Counted from the first letter of the stretch, positions 43,784 to 53,278 are shown. The stretch: 64,000 nucleotides of DNA from Bacillota bacterium (GCA_023437365.1 JAEZGK010000015.1:1-64000), one strand, 5' to 3'. The notes: a model not told the origin generated them from the letters alone. A program made the numbers and translations.

Positions 43784-45214
43784 ATGCTTTGGAAGATTAA
43801 AACCTATATAAAACAAAATGAGCTGTTGGAAAAGGGAGATAGGATTGCCGTAGGGGTATCCGGCGGCGCAGATTCTATCTGTCTTTTGCATGTACTCTTT
43901 TCTTTGGTGCAGGAATACAGGCTAAAGCTCGTGACAGTACACATCAATCACGGAATCCGTGGTGAGGAGGCTGCAAGGGACGAGCAGTTCGTTGCGAAGT
44001 TCTGTACAGAGCGTGGCATAGAATTCCGCTCCTTCTACTATGATGTAAAGAAGCTGGCATCGCAGGAAGGACTTAGTGTGGAAGAAGCAGGCAGACAAGT
44101 GAGATATTCTGCCTTTTTAGAGATATGCAGAGAATATCAGTGTAATAAGCTTGCAATTGCGCATAATAAAAACGATAATGCCGAGACCTTCCTGTTTAAT
44201 CTGTTTCGTGGGTCGGGAATTCGTGGATTGTCCGGCATGGAAGCAAATCGTGTTCTGACAGAAGGAAATGGAGTGGTGCGAATTATCCGACCACTGCTTT
44301 GTGTAACAAGGGAAGAAATCGAAGAATATCTTGCCGGTGAGGGTATCGGATACATTACTGATTCCAGTAATTTGACCGAGGAATATACCAGAAATAAGAT
44401 TCGTCACCGAATTCTTTCCTATGCAGTCAGCGAGATCAATTCCCAGTCGGTGAATAATATTACGGAAGCTGCGAAAGCACTGAAGGAAATCGAGGAATAT
44501 CTCAATTCCAATATCCGGCAGAGCTATGTACGGTTGGTAAGTCAGGCGGAGGGCAGACTTTGGTGTAAGGTCAAGGAACTGAAGGCCCAACCGGCTGTCA
44601 TCCAAAAAGGTGTTGTCAGAAGCATGCTGGAGCAGCTGGCACGGTCTCAGAAGAATCTGGAAGCAAAGCATGTAGAAGCTGTGCTTGGTCTGATGGAAAG
44701 GCAGGTAGGAAAAAAAGTACATCTTCCCTATCATATGATCGCAGAAAGAGAATATGAAACCATCTGTTTCTATCTTGAAGCATTGGAACGGGAGGATGCC
44801 GAGGAACCACGGCTGAAACCCGTAGCAGCCAATATCCCCGGAATCACGCAAATCCCGGAAAAGAGAAAGATTCTGGAAACCAAACTAATAAATTATAAAA
44901 AAAATGATCCCATCCCGAAAAGTAGTTGTATGAAGTGGTTTGATTATGATAAAATAGAGAATGCTGTTGAAATAAGAACCAGACGAGAAGGAGACTTCAT
45001 TCAGATTAACGCTTCGGGTGGCAGGAAAAGTCTGAAGGACTATTTTATTGATCACAAAATTCCACAAAAGCAGCGGAATGAACAGCTCTTAATTACCGAT
45101 GGCAGTCATATCATGTGGATTCCCGGGGCAGCGGAGCGCATGAGTGAAAAATATAAAGTGGAGGATACCACAACCAAAATACTGTTGATGAAATTGATTG
45201 ATTTGGAGGAATAA
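43784..45214 (+). CDS. tilS: tRNA(Ile)-lysidine synthetase
   Basis: This 476-residue enzyme converts C34 of tRNA-Ile(CAU) to lysidine so that it reads AUA. The PP-loop ATP site is GVSGGADSICLLH (about 24-36). Other family motifs are VHINHGIRGEEAARDE and AIAHNKNDNAETFLFNLFRGSGIRGLSGM (in part). A C-terminal TilS domain (about 385-470, RTRREGDFIQ and KSLKDYFIDHKIP) is present. It lies between spoIIE and hpt as in Bacillus. hpt starts 4 bases after it. Confidence 0.95.
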   Translation: MLWKIKTYIKQNELLEKGDRIAVGVSGGADSICLLHVLFSLVQEYRLKLVTVHINHGIRGEEAARDEQFVAKFCTERGIEFRSFYYDVKKLASQEGLSVEEAGRQVRYSAFLEICREYQCNKLAIAHNKNDNAETFLFNLFRGSGIRGLSGMEANRVLTEGNGVVRIIRPLLCVTREEIEEYLAGEGIGYITDSSNLTEEYTRNKIRHRILSYAVSEINSQSVNNITEAAKALKEIEEYLNSNIRQSYVRLVSQAEGRLWCKVKELKAQPAVIQKGVVRSMLEQLARSQKNLEAKHVEAVLGLMERQVGKKVHLPYHMIAEREYETICFYLEALEREDAEEPRLKPVAANIPGITQIPEKRKILETKLINYKKNDPIPKSSCMKWFDYDKIENAVEIRTRREGDFIQINASGGRKSLKDYFIDHKIPQKQRNEQLLITDGSHIMWIPGAAERMSEKYKVEDTTTKILLMKLIDLEE

Positions 45215-45217
45215 GAA

Positions 45218-45739
45218 ATGAAAGATAAAGTCAGAGTTATGATACCCGAGGAACAGGTAACTCAGAGAATTAAGGAATTGGCGGAACAGATCAGTAAAGA
45301 TTATGAGGGAAAGAGCGTTCATTTGATCTGTATACTGAAGGGAAGTGTCTTCTTCAGCTGTGATCTTGCCAAAAGGCTGACTATCCCGGTAACCCTTGAC
45401 TTTATGTCCGTATCAAGTTATGGAAGTGAGACAGTAAGCTCCGGAAGAGTTCGTATACTGAAGGATCTGGACGAATCCATCAAAGGAAGAAATGTTCTTA
45501 TCATCGAGGACATCATTGATTCGGGAAATACACTGGCTTATCTGAAGGAGCTGCTGGGTACAAGAGCACCGGAAAGCCTGGAAATCTGCACCTTGCTTGA
45601 CAAACCCGACAGAAGAGTGACAGATGTCGAAGTCAAATATGTCGGCTTCATTATTCCGGATGAATTTGTGGTAGGCTACGGTCTGGATTATGACCAGTAT
45701 TATAGAAATCTGCCCTATGTCGGAGTCGTTGAGAATTAA
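45218..45739 (+). CDS. hpt: Hypoxanthine phosphoribosyltransferase
   Basis: This 173-residue purine-salvage enzyme forms IMP/GMP from hypoxanthine/guanine and PRPP. The PRPP motif VLIIEDIIDSGNTLAYL (about 89-105) is complete, the flexible loop is SVSSYGSET, and the C-terminal KYVGFIIPDEFVVGYGLDY binds the base. GGAGGAAT precedes the ATG. It lies directly after tilS and before ftsH, the widespread Firmicutes order. Confidence 0.96.
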   Translation: MKDKVRVMIPEEQVTQRIKELAEQISKDYEGKSVHLICILKGSVFFSCDLAKRLTIPVTLDFMSVSSYGSETVSSGRVRILKDLDESIKGRNVLIIEDIIDSGNTLAYLKELLGTRAPESLEICTLLDKPDRRVTDVEVKYVGFIIPDEFVVGYGLDYDQYYRNLPYVGVVEN

Positions 45740-45809
45740 GTTGAAGGTATAGGAAGAAAGTCACGGAGTTCCGTGAATATCAATATAAAAGAAAAAAGGA
45801 GGTCGTTCA

Positions 45810-47657
45810 GTGAGAAAACAGATGAAAGGATACGGCTGGTATATCATTATTCTGCTTATTGTGATTGTTACATTCTATATATCCAATAATATTGAGTTAA
45901 ATGACCAGGACAAATATTCTCCCAGTCAGTTTGCGAGTGATATAGATAATAATCAGGTAAAATCCATAGATATCTATCCAAATGAGGAGACACCTACCGG
46001 TGAAATTGTTATAACATTACAGGATGGCAGCAGTAAATCATTCAATGTGCTGGATACAGTAAAAATTGAGAATATGGCGGTTGAGGCAGGATTAGATCCT
46101 GTAACGCATGAAATCTCCAAGCCAAGCTGGTTCCTCACTTCGGTATTGCCATACATTCTGGTTTTCATAATCATCATTGTACTCTTCTCCTTCCTGTCCA
46201 ATCAGGCCTCAGTAGGCGGAGGCAATAATAAGGTCATGAACTTTGGTAAAAGCCGGGCCAAGATGACGACAGAAGAGAACAAGACTACAACCTTTAAAAA
46301 TGTTGCGGGTCTTGACGAGGAAAAGGATGAATTGAAGGAGATTGTGGATTTTCTCAAATCTCCTAAGAAATATATTCAGGTAGGGGCAAGAATTCCCAAG
46401 GGTGTACTGCTGGTAGGCCCTCCGGGAACAGGTAAGACCCTCCTTGCCAAGGCGGTAGCCGGGGAAGCGGGAGTACCGTTCTTCTCCATCTCAGGCTCAG
46501 ACTTCGTAGAGATGTTCGTCGGTGTCGGTGCCTCCAGAGTAAGAGACTTATTTGAGGAAGCAAAGAAGAATTCCCCCTGTATCGTATTTATCGATGAAAT
46601 TGATGCAGTTGCAAGACGCAGAGGTACCGGTATGGGTGGCGGACATGATGAAAGAGAGCAGACGTTAAATCAGCTGCTCGTCGAAATGGATGGCTTTGGC
46701 GTGAATGAAGGCATCATCGTCATGGCAGCGACCAACCGCGTAGATATTCTTGATCCCGCAATCCTTCGTCCCGGACGCTTTGACCGTAAGGTTACCGTCG
46801 GACGACCGGATGTTAAGGGAAGAGAGGAAATCCTTCAGGTACATGCCAAAGGGAAACCTTTGGGCGATGATGTGGATTTAAAACAGGTGGCTCAGACCAC
46901 AGCGGGCTTTACAGGAGCCGATCTTGAGAACCTGCTGAATGAAGCGGCTATCTGTGCGGCAAGAGAGAGCCGAAGCTATATCAACAGCGAGGATATCAAG
47001 AAGTCCTTCATTAAGGTTGGTATCGGAACAGAGAAGAAAAGCAAGGTGATTACTGACAAGGAGAAACGCATAACAGCGTATCATGAAGCAGGGCATGCCA
47101 TTATGTTCCATGTTCTTCCCGATGTGGGACCGGTATATACGGTATCCATCATTCCTACGGGCAATGGTGCGGCAGGCTTTACGATGCCTCTTCCCGAGAG
47201 AGATGAAATGTTCAATACCAAAGGCAGGATGAGGCAGGAAATCATTGTTGATTTAGCCGGAAGAGCAGCGGAGGAACTGATTTTGGACGATATCACGACC
47301 GGTGCTTCTCAGGATATCAAGGTTGCAACAAAAACAGCCAGAGCGATGATAACCAGATACGGGTTCTCAGACTCCATCGGTATGGTGAATTATGATTACG
47401 ATGATGATGAAGTGTTTATCGGAAGAGATCTGGCGCATACCAGAAGCTATAGCGAGAATATTGCCAATCGAATTGATGATGAGGTAAAGAAGATCATTGA
47501 TGATTGTTATCTGGAAGCAAAGCAGATATTGACACAGTACAAGGAGACTTTGGAAGCCTGTGCATCACTGTTGATAGAAAAAGAGAGGATCACCAGAGAA
47601 GAATTCGAAGCCTTGTTTCAACCCAAAAGCATCGAAGGCTCTACGGAAAACGCATAG
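45810..47657 (+). CDS. ftsH: ATP-dependent zinc metalloprotease FtsH
   Basis: This 615-residue membrane AAA+ protease has two helices (YIIILLIVIVTFYISN, about 11-26; LPYILVFIIIIVLFSF, about 113-128). The AAA domain has Walker A GPPGTGKT (about 209-216), Walker B CIVFIDEIDAVA and SRH ATNRVDILDPAILRPGRFD. The zinc protease site HEAGH is at about 431-435, with a distal Asp in the following helical domain. GTG start with AAAGGAGG 8 bases upstream. It degrades membrane and regulatory proteins. Followed by a terminator. Confidence 0.97.
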   Translation: MRKQMKGYGWYIIILLIVIVTFYISNNIELNDQDKYSPSQFASDIDNNQVKSIDIYPNEETPTGEIVITLQDGSSKSFNVLDTVKIENMAVEAGLDPVTHEISKPSWFLTSVLPYILVFIIIIVLFSFLSNQASVGGGNNKVMNFGKSRAKMTTEENKTTTFKNVAGLDEEKDELKEIVDFLKSPKKYIQVGARIPKGVLLVGPPGTGKTLLAKAVAGEAGVPFFSISGSDFVEMFVGVGASRVRDLFEEAKKNSPCIVFIDEIDAVARRRGTGMGGGHDEREQTLNQLLVEMDGFGVNEGIIVMAATNRVDILDPAILRPGRFDRKVTVGRPDVKGREEILQVHAKGKPLGDDVDLKQVAQTTAGFTGADLENLLNEAAICAARESRSYINSEDIKKSFIKVGIGTEKKSKVITDKEKRITAYHEAGHAIMFHVLPDVGPVYTVSIIPTGNGAAGFTMPLPERDEMFNTKGRMRQEIIVDLAGRAAEELILDDITTGASQDIKVATKTARAMITRYGFSDSIGMVNYDYDDDEVFIGRDLAHTRSYSENIANRIDDEVKKIIDDCYLEAKQILTQYKETLEACASLLIEKERITREEFEALFQPKSIEGSTENA

Positions 47658-47845
47658 CATCATTCTGAGCTGATTATAAAGAAATGAATAAACCGATTTG
47701 TTGTACAATATGACGAAAAATGGTTTGTTAATTTGTAAAGTTTGTGCACACTTTTGTCGTACTGCATGTTATACTATGTTCGTAAACCCCAATACATTAT
47801 ATAGTTTTTGCTACACCCCCATAAGTAACAAAAATACCTTCTCCG

Positions 47846-47877
47846 AAAAAAAGACAGTCCCATAACTGTCTTTTTTT
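47846..47877 (+). terminator. Terminator after ftsH
   Basis: AAAAAAAGACAGT-CCCATA-ACTGTCTTTTTTT: near-perfect A-rich/T-rich stem, possibly bidirectional. Confidence 0.85.
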
Positions 47878-47975
47878 CTGTCTAAAAATAGGTATTTCAA
47901 CCAGCAATTACAGAGGCAATATGATATATATTATTATGACAGTGAACGCATACTCTTTATTAATTAAATAAATAG

Positions 47976-48076
47976 GGCTGCTGTAAAGCGTTCATTCACA
48001 TAAAGCAAGAATAACAGGCATCCAGTCATGTGCTGCTATCCTTGCCTAATCTGTTAATCAATGCTTTACAACAGCC
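47976..48076. repeat. Palindrome upstream of the CmpB-like gene
   Basis: GGCTGCTGTAAAGC (47976-47989) pairs with 48063-48076 over 14 bases with one imperfection, which is C-A on the plus strand but G-U on the minus strand. The intervening 73 bases contain competing short stems. Confidence 0.45.
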
Positions 48077-48122
48077 GGGCCAATTGATATTAATTTGGTT
48101 TTTGAGAGTTGGGGGGAAAAGC

Positions 48123-48551
48123 TTGCTGATTGCATATAACAATTTCTTGAAATTTACATTTCTCTTTCTCGTCGGTGGTTTTACCTATGGCTGTATCGAG
48201 CTTTTGTCCAGAGGATATTCCCATATCTCCATGCTGGTGGCAGGAGGCATCTGTTTTATCCTGATTGGATTGTTGAATGAGGTTTATTCCTGGAACATGG
48301 CAATCGTCAGCCAGATGGCGATTTCGGCGCTGATTATCACTACAGTCGAATTTGTGACAGGAGTGATAGTAAATCTCTGGCTTGGTATGCATGTCTGGGA
48401 CTATTCCAAACAGCCTTATAATCTTCTGGGACAAATCTGCCTGCTTTATACGAATATATGGTTCTTTCTTTCCTTGCCTGCGATACTGTTGGACGATTTT
48501 TTGAGATATTTCCTGCTCAAAGAGGAAAAGCCTCACTATAAGTTGCTATAG
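48123..48551 (+). CDS. CmpB-type putative ABC transporter permease
   Basis: This 142-residue membrane protein has four helices and the PF06541 (ABC_trans_CmpB) pattern: FLVGGFTYGCIELLSRGYSH, then VTGVIVNLWLGMHVWDYSKQ with the conserved WDYS, and NLLGQICLLYTNIWF. Despite the family name, a transport role is not established. I chose the TTG at 48123 because GGGGGG lies 6 bases upstream. Its last 16 bases overlap the end of the convergent DUF2156 gene. Confidence 0.75.
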   Translation: MLIAYNNFLKFTFLFLVGGFTYGCIELLSRGYSHISMLVAGGICFILIGLLNEVYSWNMAIVSQMAISALIITTVEFVTGVIVNLWLGMHVWDYSKQPYNLLGQICLLYTNIWFFLSLPAILLDDFLRYFLLKEEKPHYKLL

Positions 48552-49438
48552 GGTACCAGCACGCAATATTTATCCAGAAGAGCGACAGGATGGTAGGAGA
48601 GCTTGGAGGTACGAAGACCTTCGTCTCCTACATCCTCCTCACGGTTAATATATTCAATTCCGTAGGTGCGGCGCATATCGTCGGCAAATTCCTTGACAAT
48701 CATCTGATAAGAGCCGGGATAATCACGGTTAGCTTTTTCTATGTGACAATAAAGGGTATCTTTAATGACCTCGCCAATGGAAATAGCGACGATGACTCCA
48801 TCTATTTCGATGAATGCTCCGGTAAGCTTGAACTTGTCAATATAAGGAACCAGCTCAAGAGTACGCCTAAGCTCCTCCTGTGCCAGGGAGGCTTCCTTCC
48901 CGTGGTTTTGTTCATAGTCCTTCAGAAATTCAATCACTCTGGGTAGATTGTCCGAAGAAATTCTCTGATAGCTGTAGTTTGGATATAGCTTCTTGAACTT
49001 ATTGATATGATTTCTCTGTCCGCTGTATCTCCGGCCAGCCATCTCTCCAAGGTCTTCTGCCTTGTACAGATAATCTGCCCAATCGCGGTTTGAGGAACAG
49101 GGCTGTGTACCACCGTATTCATTGACCAGAATGGGGATGGCTTCTTCAGGAACGGTACAGAACCAGAGAGGAATTTCGTTTGCCCTGCAATATTCCTTTA
49201 AAGCCTCCATGGCTTTATCCAGAGAGCCTCCTCCTACTGGAAAAGTAAAAGAGATACGGTTCATGAATTTTACTTTATATAAAATCATATCATCATAGAT
49301 AGCAAAGCTGGATTGGTAAAAATCACGCCACATATACATCGCGCCGATGGTATAATCACTGGTGCGGCTGACTTTGTACTTAAAATATTCAGCAGGTATG
49401 CAGATGTTATCTGCGGTAATCGGTTGAAACGATAGCAT
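48536..49438 (-). CDS. DUF2156 / LPG-synthase C-terminal-like acyltransferase
   Basis: This 300-residue cytosolic protein with a double GNAT-like fold is related to the catalytic C-terminal domain of MprF (lysyl-phosphatidylglycerol synthase) and to FemX-type transferases. Marks of the family are YKVSRTSDYTIGAMYMWRDF near the start, RYSGQRNHINKFKKLYPNYSY in the centre and INREEDVGDEGLRTSKLSYHP near the end. MprF membrane helices are absent. The substrate is unknown; an aminoacyl-tRNA donor is possible by homology. TTAGGAGG precedes the ATG. Confidence 0.82.
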   Translation of the reverse strand: MLSFQPITADNICIPAEYFKYKVSRTSDYTIGAMYMWRDFYQSSFAIYDDMILYKVKFMNRISFTFPVGGGSLDKAMEALKEYCRANEIPLWFCTVPEEAIPILVNEYGGTQPCSSNRDWADYLYKAEDLGEMAGRRYSGQRNHINKFKKLYPNYSYQRISSDNLPRVIEFLKDYEQNHGKEASLAQEELRRTLELVPYIDKFKLTGAFIEIDGVIVAISIGEVIKDTLYCHIEKANRDYPGSYQMIVKEFADDMRRTYGIEYINREEDVGDEGLRTSKLSYHPVALLDKYCVLVPYSNL

Positions 49439-49794
49439 AACTTCCTCCTAAAAAGTGATGGCATATGACAAACATCACTATAGCATATTGTACTGTTTCT
49501 GTCCATATAGGACATAATAAGATACTATTGACTACGAAATGGATAGTATGGTATTTTACGGGATATTGTGGAGGTTTTCCTAAATGTTATTTTTTTATGA
49601 ATTAGTGGCAAGTTGGGACAGGGTTGTGTTAGAATAAGTAATGTAAAGATAATTCTGAATAGCTCAGATTTATAGTTACATTATGGAAGAACTGTGAATA
49701 TTCCCAACGTGAATTTAAGATACATAAATTCATGCTTAAGGTTTCATTCCTTGTTCTTCACTAATTATGTGCGTGAATGAAAACAGGAGTAATT
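49439..49794. other. Intergenic region between divergent genes
   Basis: Holds the DUF2156 gene promoter (49477-49505, minus strand). The rest, toward the radical SAM gene, is AT-rich. A weak TGGCAA-18-TAGAAT could serve the plus strand. No gene or repeat seen. Confidence 0.45.
49477..49505 (-). promoter_or_regulatory. Promoter of the DUF2156 gene
   Basis: Minus strand: TGGACA (49500-49505), 17 bases, TATAGT (49477-49482). Confidence 0.6.
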
Positions 49795-51555
49795 ATGAAG
49801 CTGCTATTGGTTGCCGTTAATGCAAAATATATACATTCAAATCTTGCCGTGTACAGCTTGAAAGCCTATGCCGAGAAGTATCTGACTGACTGTAAGCAGA
49901 AAACGGTACAGCTTGCTCTGGCAGAATATACGATCAATCATTCCGAGGAAGATATCCTTGCCGGGATTTTCGAAGAGAAGGCTGATTTGGTTGCCTTCTC
50001 CTGCTATATCTGGAATATCGATATTGTCTTAAGAATCACCGCTGAACTTAAGAAGATAAGTCCTGGGCTTAAGATTTGGCTTGGTGGTCCTGAGGTTACC
50101 TATGATGCCGCAGAAGTCCTGGAAAGGCATCCTGAGGTTGACGGAATCATGCTTGGGGAAGGCGAACAGACCTTTCTGGAATTGATTGAGTATTATTCCT
50201 CTGGTAGCAGACGTATAGGGGAGATTGACGGATTGGCTTATCGTGATACCGAACAAAATCAAATACGGATGACGAAAGCAAGACAACCCCTGGAGCTGGA
50301 TGCCATCCCTTTTCCTTATGAGGAGGGAGCAGGCTTTGAAAATAAGATTATATATTACGAGAGCAGCCGGGGATGCCCCTTCTCCTGTAGCTATTGCCTG
50401 TCCTCCATTGACAGACGTGTAAGGCTCAGAAGCACAGAGCTGGTAAAGAAGGAATTGCAGATTCTGCTGGATCGCAGGGTCCCCCAGGTCAAATTCGTTG
50501 ACCGTACCTTTAACTGTAATAAACAGCATGCTATGGAGCTGTGGCATTTTATCAAAGACAAGGATAATGGGATTACTAACTTTCATTTTGAGATCTCCGC
50601 GGACCTGCTGGAGGAGGAAGAGATCACATTTCTCGCCTCCTTAAGACCGGGGCAGATACAATTTGAGATCGGAGTCCAATCCACCAATCCAGATACGATA
50701 AAGGCCATCTGTCGGAGAATGGATTTGACTAAGGTGAGAAAGAATGTGGCCTTAATCAAACAGCACGGGAACATCCATCAACATCTGGATCTGATCGCCG
50801 GGCTTCCATTGGAGGATTATACATCCTTTGAGCAGTCCTTCCGGGAGGTTTACAGTATGAAGCCGGATCAGCTGCAGCTGGGATTTCTGAAGGTTCTGAA
50901 GGGATCTCCGATGGAGCATTCTGCAGAAGAATACGGTATTATTTATCGGGACAGGGCACCTTATGAGGTCCTTACTACGGACTGGCTTACCTTTGAGGAG
51001 ATACTGAAGCTGAAAGGTGTCTGCGAGATGGTGGAGGTGTATTATAACAGCGGTCAATTTGGCCATGCCATCACTTATCTTGAGCATTTCTATGCTTCAC
51101 CGATGAGGCTTTTTGAAGATCTCTATGATTACTATAAAAGCAGAAAATTGTTTGCGCTCGCGCACAGCAGAATTCGAAGATATGAAATACTTTTGGATTT
51201 TTACAGAGAAAGGCTACTGAATCGGGAAGCTACCGAAGAAGGTTCAGAAAGCAGAGAGGATGACATTGAAAAGCTTCGGCTGTTCGAAGAAATATTACTG
51301 TTTGAGCTGTTTCTCCGTGAGGATCTGAAGAGTCGTCCGGGATTTGCCCAGGACAAATCAAAGTATAACTTCAAGAATATCTATGAAGAGTATCGCAGGG
51401 AACATAAGCAGGTTCATATAGAAGTTTTTTACTTTGACCCGGAGAGCTCTGCCCGCGAAGGGAGAGCCATCGGGCAGGAGACTGTGATACTTTTTGATTA
51501 CAGCAGACGAGATCCGCTTCGATATTCGGCTGCATATCAAAAGCTTCAGCTTTAA
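49795..51555 (+). CDS. B12-binding-domain radical SAM protein with DUF4080
   Basis: In this 586-residue protein, residues 1-135 are a cobalamin-binding-like Rossmann domain (LLLVAVNAKYIHSNLAVYSL, IWLGGPEVTYD, GIMLGEGEQTF). Residues about 185-400 form a radical SAM barrel with the cluster motif CPFSCSYC (about 194-201), and a C-terminal DUF4080 region completes it. The substrate is not known for this family. The start is the ATG at 49795 with AGGAG 6 bases before it. nth follows 18 bases downstream. Confidence 0.85.
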   Translation: MKLLLVAVNAKYIHSNLAVYSLKAYAEKYLTDCKQKTVQLALAEYTINHSEEDILAGIFEEKADLVAFSCYIWNIDIVLRITAELKKISPGLKIWLGGPEVTYDAAEVLERHPEVDGIMLGEGEQTFLELIEYYSSGSRRIGEIDGLAYRDTEQNQIRMTKARQPLELDAIPFPYEEGAGFENKIIYYESSRGCPFSCSYCLSSIDRRVRLRSTELVKKELQILLDRRVPQVKFVDRTFNCNKQHAMELWHFIKDKDNGITNFHFEISADLLEEEEITFLASLRPGQIQFEIGVQSTNPDTIKAICRRMDLTKVRKNVALIKQHGNIHQHLDLIAGLPLEDYTSFEQSFREVYSMKPDQLQLGFLKVLKGSPMEHSAEEYGIIYRDRAPYEVLTTDWLTFEEILKLKGVCEMVEVYYNSGQFGHAITYLEHFYASPMRLFEDLYDYYKSRKLFALAHSRIRRYEILLDFYRERLLNREATEEGSESREDDIEKLRLFEEILLFELFLREDLKSRPGFAQDKSKYNFKNIYEEYRREHKQVHIEVFYFDPESSAREGRAIGQETVILFDYSRRDPLRYSAAYQKLQL

Positions 51556-51573
51556 TTCAGGAAGGAGATTAAC

Positions 51574-52260
51574 TTGACGGTAAGTAAAATTTCAAAGAAG
51601 GAAAGGGAGAGAGTAGCTCGTATCCTTACTTTGCTCAATCAGGAATACGGGCAGGATTATACCTGCTTTCTACATCATGAAACTCCCTGGCAGCTTCTGG
51701 TTGCAACAATACTAAGTGCCCAGTGTACGGATGAACGGGTGAATCTGGTGACCAGAGATTTGTTTCAGAAGTATAAGAGCCTGAAGGATCTTGCAGAAGC
51801 GAGCCAGGAGGAACTGGAGAAGGATATCCACTCCACCGGTTTTTACAAGAATAAAGCTAAGAACATCATAGCCTGTGCAAATCAATTACTTGCGGAATAC
51901 GGCGGAGAGGTGCCGAACGATATCGATGCACTGACAAGACTTGCAGGAGTCGGGCGTAAGACGGCAAATGTCATTCGGGGCAATATCTATCGAGAACCGA
52001 GTATTGTGGTTGACACTCATGTAAAGAGAATTTCTAACCGCCTCGGCTTTACGAAGCAGGAAGACCCGGTCAAGATAGAATTTGACTTAATGAAGCTTTT
52101 ACCGAAGGAACAATGGATTCTGTATAATATTCAAATCATTACCCTTGGTAGAACCATCTGCTCTGCGAGAACCCCAAAATGCCAGGAATGCTTTTTGCGG
52201 GAAGAATGCCCTTCCTGCTTAAGTCGCGATAAAATGGGTAAAATACCAAAAAATATATAA
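51574..52260 (+). CDS. nth: Endonuclease III
   Basis: This 228-residue DNA glycosylase/AP lyase removes oxidised pyrimidines. The helix-hairpin-helix LAGVGRKTANVIRG (about 127-140) contains the catalytic lysine and VVDTHVKRI the catalytic aspartate. A C-x6-C-x2-C-x5-C [4Fe-4S] site (CSARTPKCQECFLREEC) closes the protein. TTG start with AGGAAGGAG 7 bases upstream. It follows the radical SAM gene in the same direction. Confidence 0.96.
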   Translation: MTVSKISKKERERVARILTLLNQEYGQDYTCFLHHETPWQLLVATILSAQCTDERVNLVTRDLFQKYKSLKDLAEASQEELEKDIHSTGFYKNKAKNIIACANQLLAEYGGEVPNDIDALTRLAGVGRKTANVIRGNIYREPSIVVDTHVKRISNRLGFTKQEDPVKIEFDLMKLLPKEQWILYNIQIITLGRTICSARTPKCQECFLREECPSCLSRDKMGKIPKNI

Positions 52261-52307
52261 AATAACCTTGCTAGATTTCTTAAAATATCATAGAATAAAC
52301 ATTGCAT

Positions 52308-52925
52308 TTATTTGGAACGATTCTTTATTGCAGTTAGATCGTTAATCAGCTTATCCTGTTCGGTTATTTTTGTATTTGCTATTGTTTCAATTAAATAATC
52401 AATTTGACCCGGAGAATTACAGCTGCGATAGATCTCGGCCAGTAGCCGGTAGGAATTTGACACATCGGTGAGGCAAGCGACTCCATATTCCAGTACGGCC
52501 TTTGCTTCTTCAAGATAGCCATTGGTATATAGCCGGTCGGCCCATTTATGAAGCATGCTGACGAATTTAATGAAGTTATTATCATACTCCATAAGCTGCT
52601 TCAGATTCGCGGCACCGTATTCGAGCTTTAAATCGGTATTGGTTTTGCCTGATAGGTTAAGAGCTTTCATCCCCTCCATTTTCCGAAGCGTATCACGATA
52701 AGAGTTCAGGGTATCATCCTCATGATCACCCATGGGAAGGGAGCTTACGGATATCGTCAGATAGTTCAAACCAGTAATATCCTTACGGCGGGTTAAATTG
52801 GATTCCTTTTCTTTATCCCAGAAATCATCTTTGCCTGACTCCGCTTTTTTGGAGCTTTTTCGTATCTCATATTGAAGCCATAGGACAAAGATTAGAATTA
52901 ATATCGTTAAAACAGGAATATTCAA
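52308..52925 (-). CDS. Membrane-anchored protein of unknown function
   Basis: This 205-residue protein has one N-terminal helix (IPVLTILILIFVLWLQYEI) and a charged cytosolic or extracytoplasmic linker. An all-helical region (about 100-205) follows with TPR-like spacing (YGAANLKQLMEYDNN, NGYLEEAKAVLEYGVACL, SYRLLAEIYRSC). I do not recognise a named family. The start is a TTG without a strong ribosome binding site. It is divergent from the 34-residue peptide gene. Confidence 0.6.
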   Translation of the reverse strand: MNIPVLTILILIFVLWLQYEIRKSSKKAESGKDDFWDKEKESNLTRRKDITGLNYLTISVSSLPMGDHEDDTLNSYRDTLRKMEGMKALNLSGKTNTDLKLEYGAANLKQLMEYDNNFIKFVSMLHKWADRLYTNGYLEEAKAVLEYGVACLTDVSNSYRLLAEIYRSCNSPGQIDYLIETIANTKITEQDKLINDLTAIKNRSK

Positions 52926-52973
52926 GCAGTATTCACAACCTTTCGAACATAAATTATAAAAGAGGTGAAATCA

Positions 52974-53078
52974 ATGAATTTTTACAGTAAGAAGTCAAGA
53001 AAAATAATCACAACCATCATCGTTATCATTTTGGTACTCGCTATGATCGTACCTTCTGTTCTCAGCGTAATCAGCTAG
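52974..53078 (+). CDS. 34-residue single-helix membrane peptide
   Basis: The frame encodes MNFYSKKSRKIITTIIVIIL and ends LAMIVPSVLSVIS. A basic start is followed by one hydrophobic helix (about 11-33) and almost nothing else. AGAGGTGAAATCA gives a good ribosome binding site 8 bases before the ATG. It is too short for usual ORF detection. Short KKSRK-plus-helix peptides of this kind occur in Lachnospiraceae, from memory, but no function is known to me. It is followed by a palindrome at 53101-53174. Confidence 0.7.
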   Translation: MNFYSKKSRKIITTIIVIILVLAMIVPSVLSVIS

Positions 53079-53100
53079 TCCGTCGGCTGGGTAAGCCCGG

Positions 53101-53174
53101 CTTTCGTTCACAATGCAAATATTAAGCTTAAATCAACTATACATAAATGCATTGTAAAAGTCAATGAACGAAAG
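53101..53174 (+). repeat. Palindrome after the small peptide gene
   Basis: CTTTCGTTCA (53101-53110) pairs perfectly with 53165-53174, and CAATGCA (53111-53117) with 53148-53154. No T run follows on either strand. Confidence 0.5.
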
Positions 53175-53180
53175 AATGAC

Positions 53181-53208
53181 TTGAATAATCTTATGGTTAT
53201 GTTAAAAT
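53181..53208 (+). promoter_or_regulatory. Probable promoter of the VanW gene
   Basis: TTGAAT (53181-53186), 16 bases, TAAAAT (53203-53208). Confidence 0.45.
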
Positions 53209-53278
53209 AGGAAGAAGTCACATAACACAGGATAAATGGACAAGGAATAGATTTTGAAGTTGAAGAAGGAGGATGAAA

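Larger units (their letters stand above)
47658..48122. other. Intergenic region after ftsH
   Basis: Contains the ftsH terminator (47846-47877) and an imperfect palindrome of about 100 bases (47976-48076). No gene is evident. The upstream extension of the next ORF into this region (from 48030) lacks a ribosome binding site and runs through the palindrome. Confidence 0.5.

Noticed and set aside
48030..48122. N-terminal extension of the CmpB-like protein
   Set aside because: The extra 31 codons run through a palindrome and have no ribosome binding site, while TTG 48123 has one.
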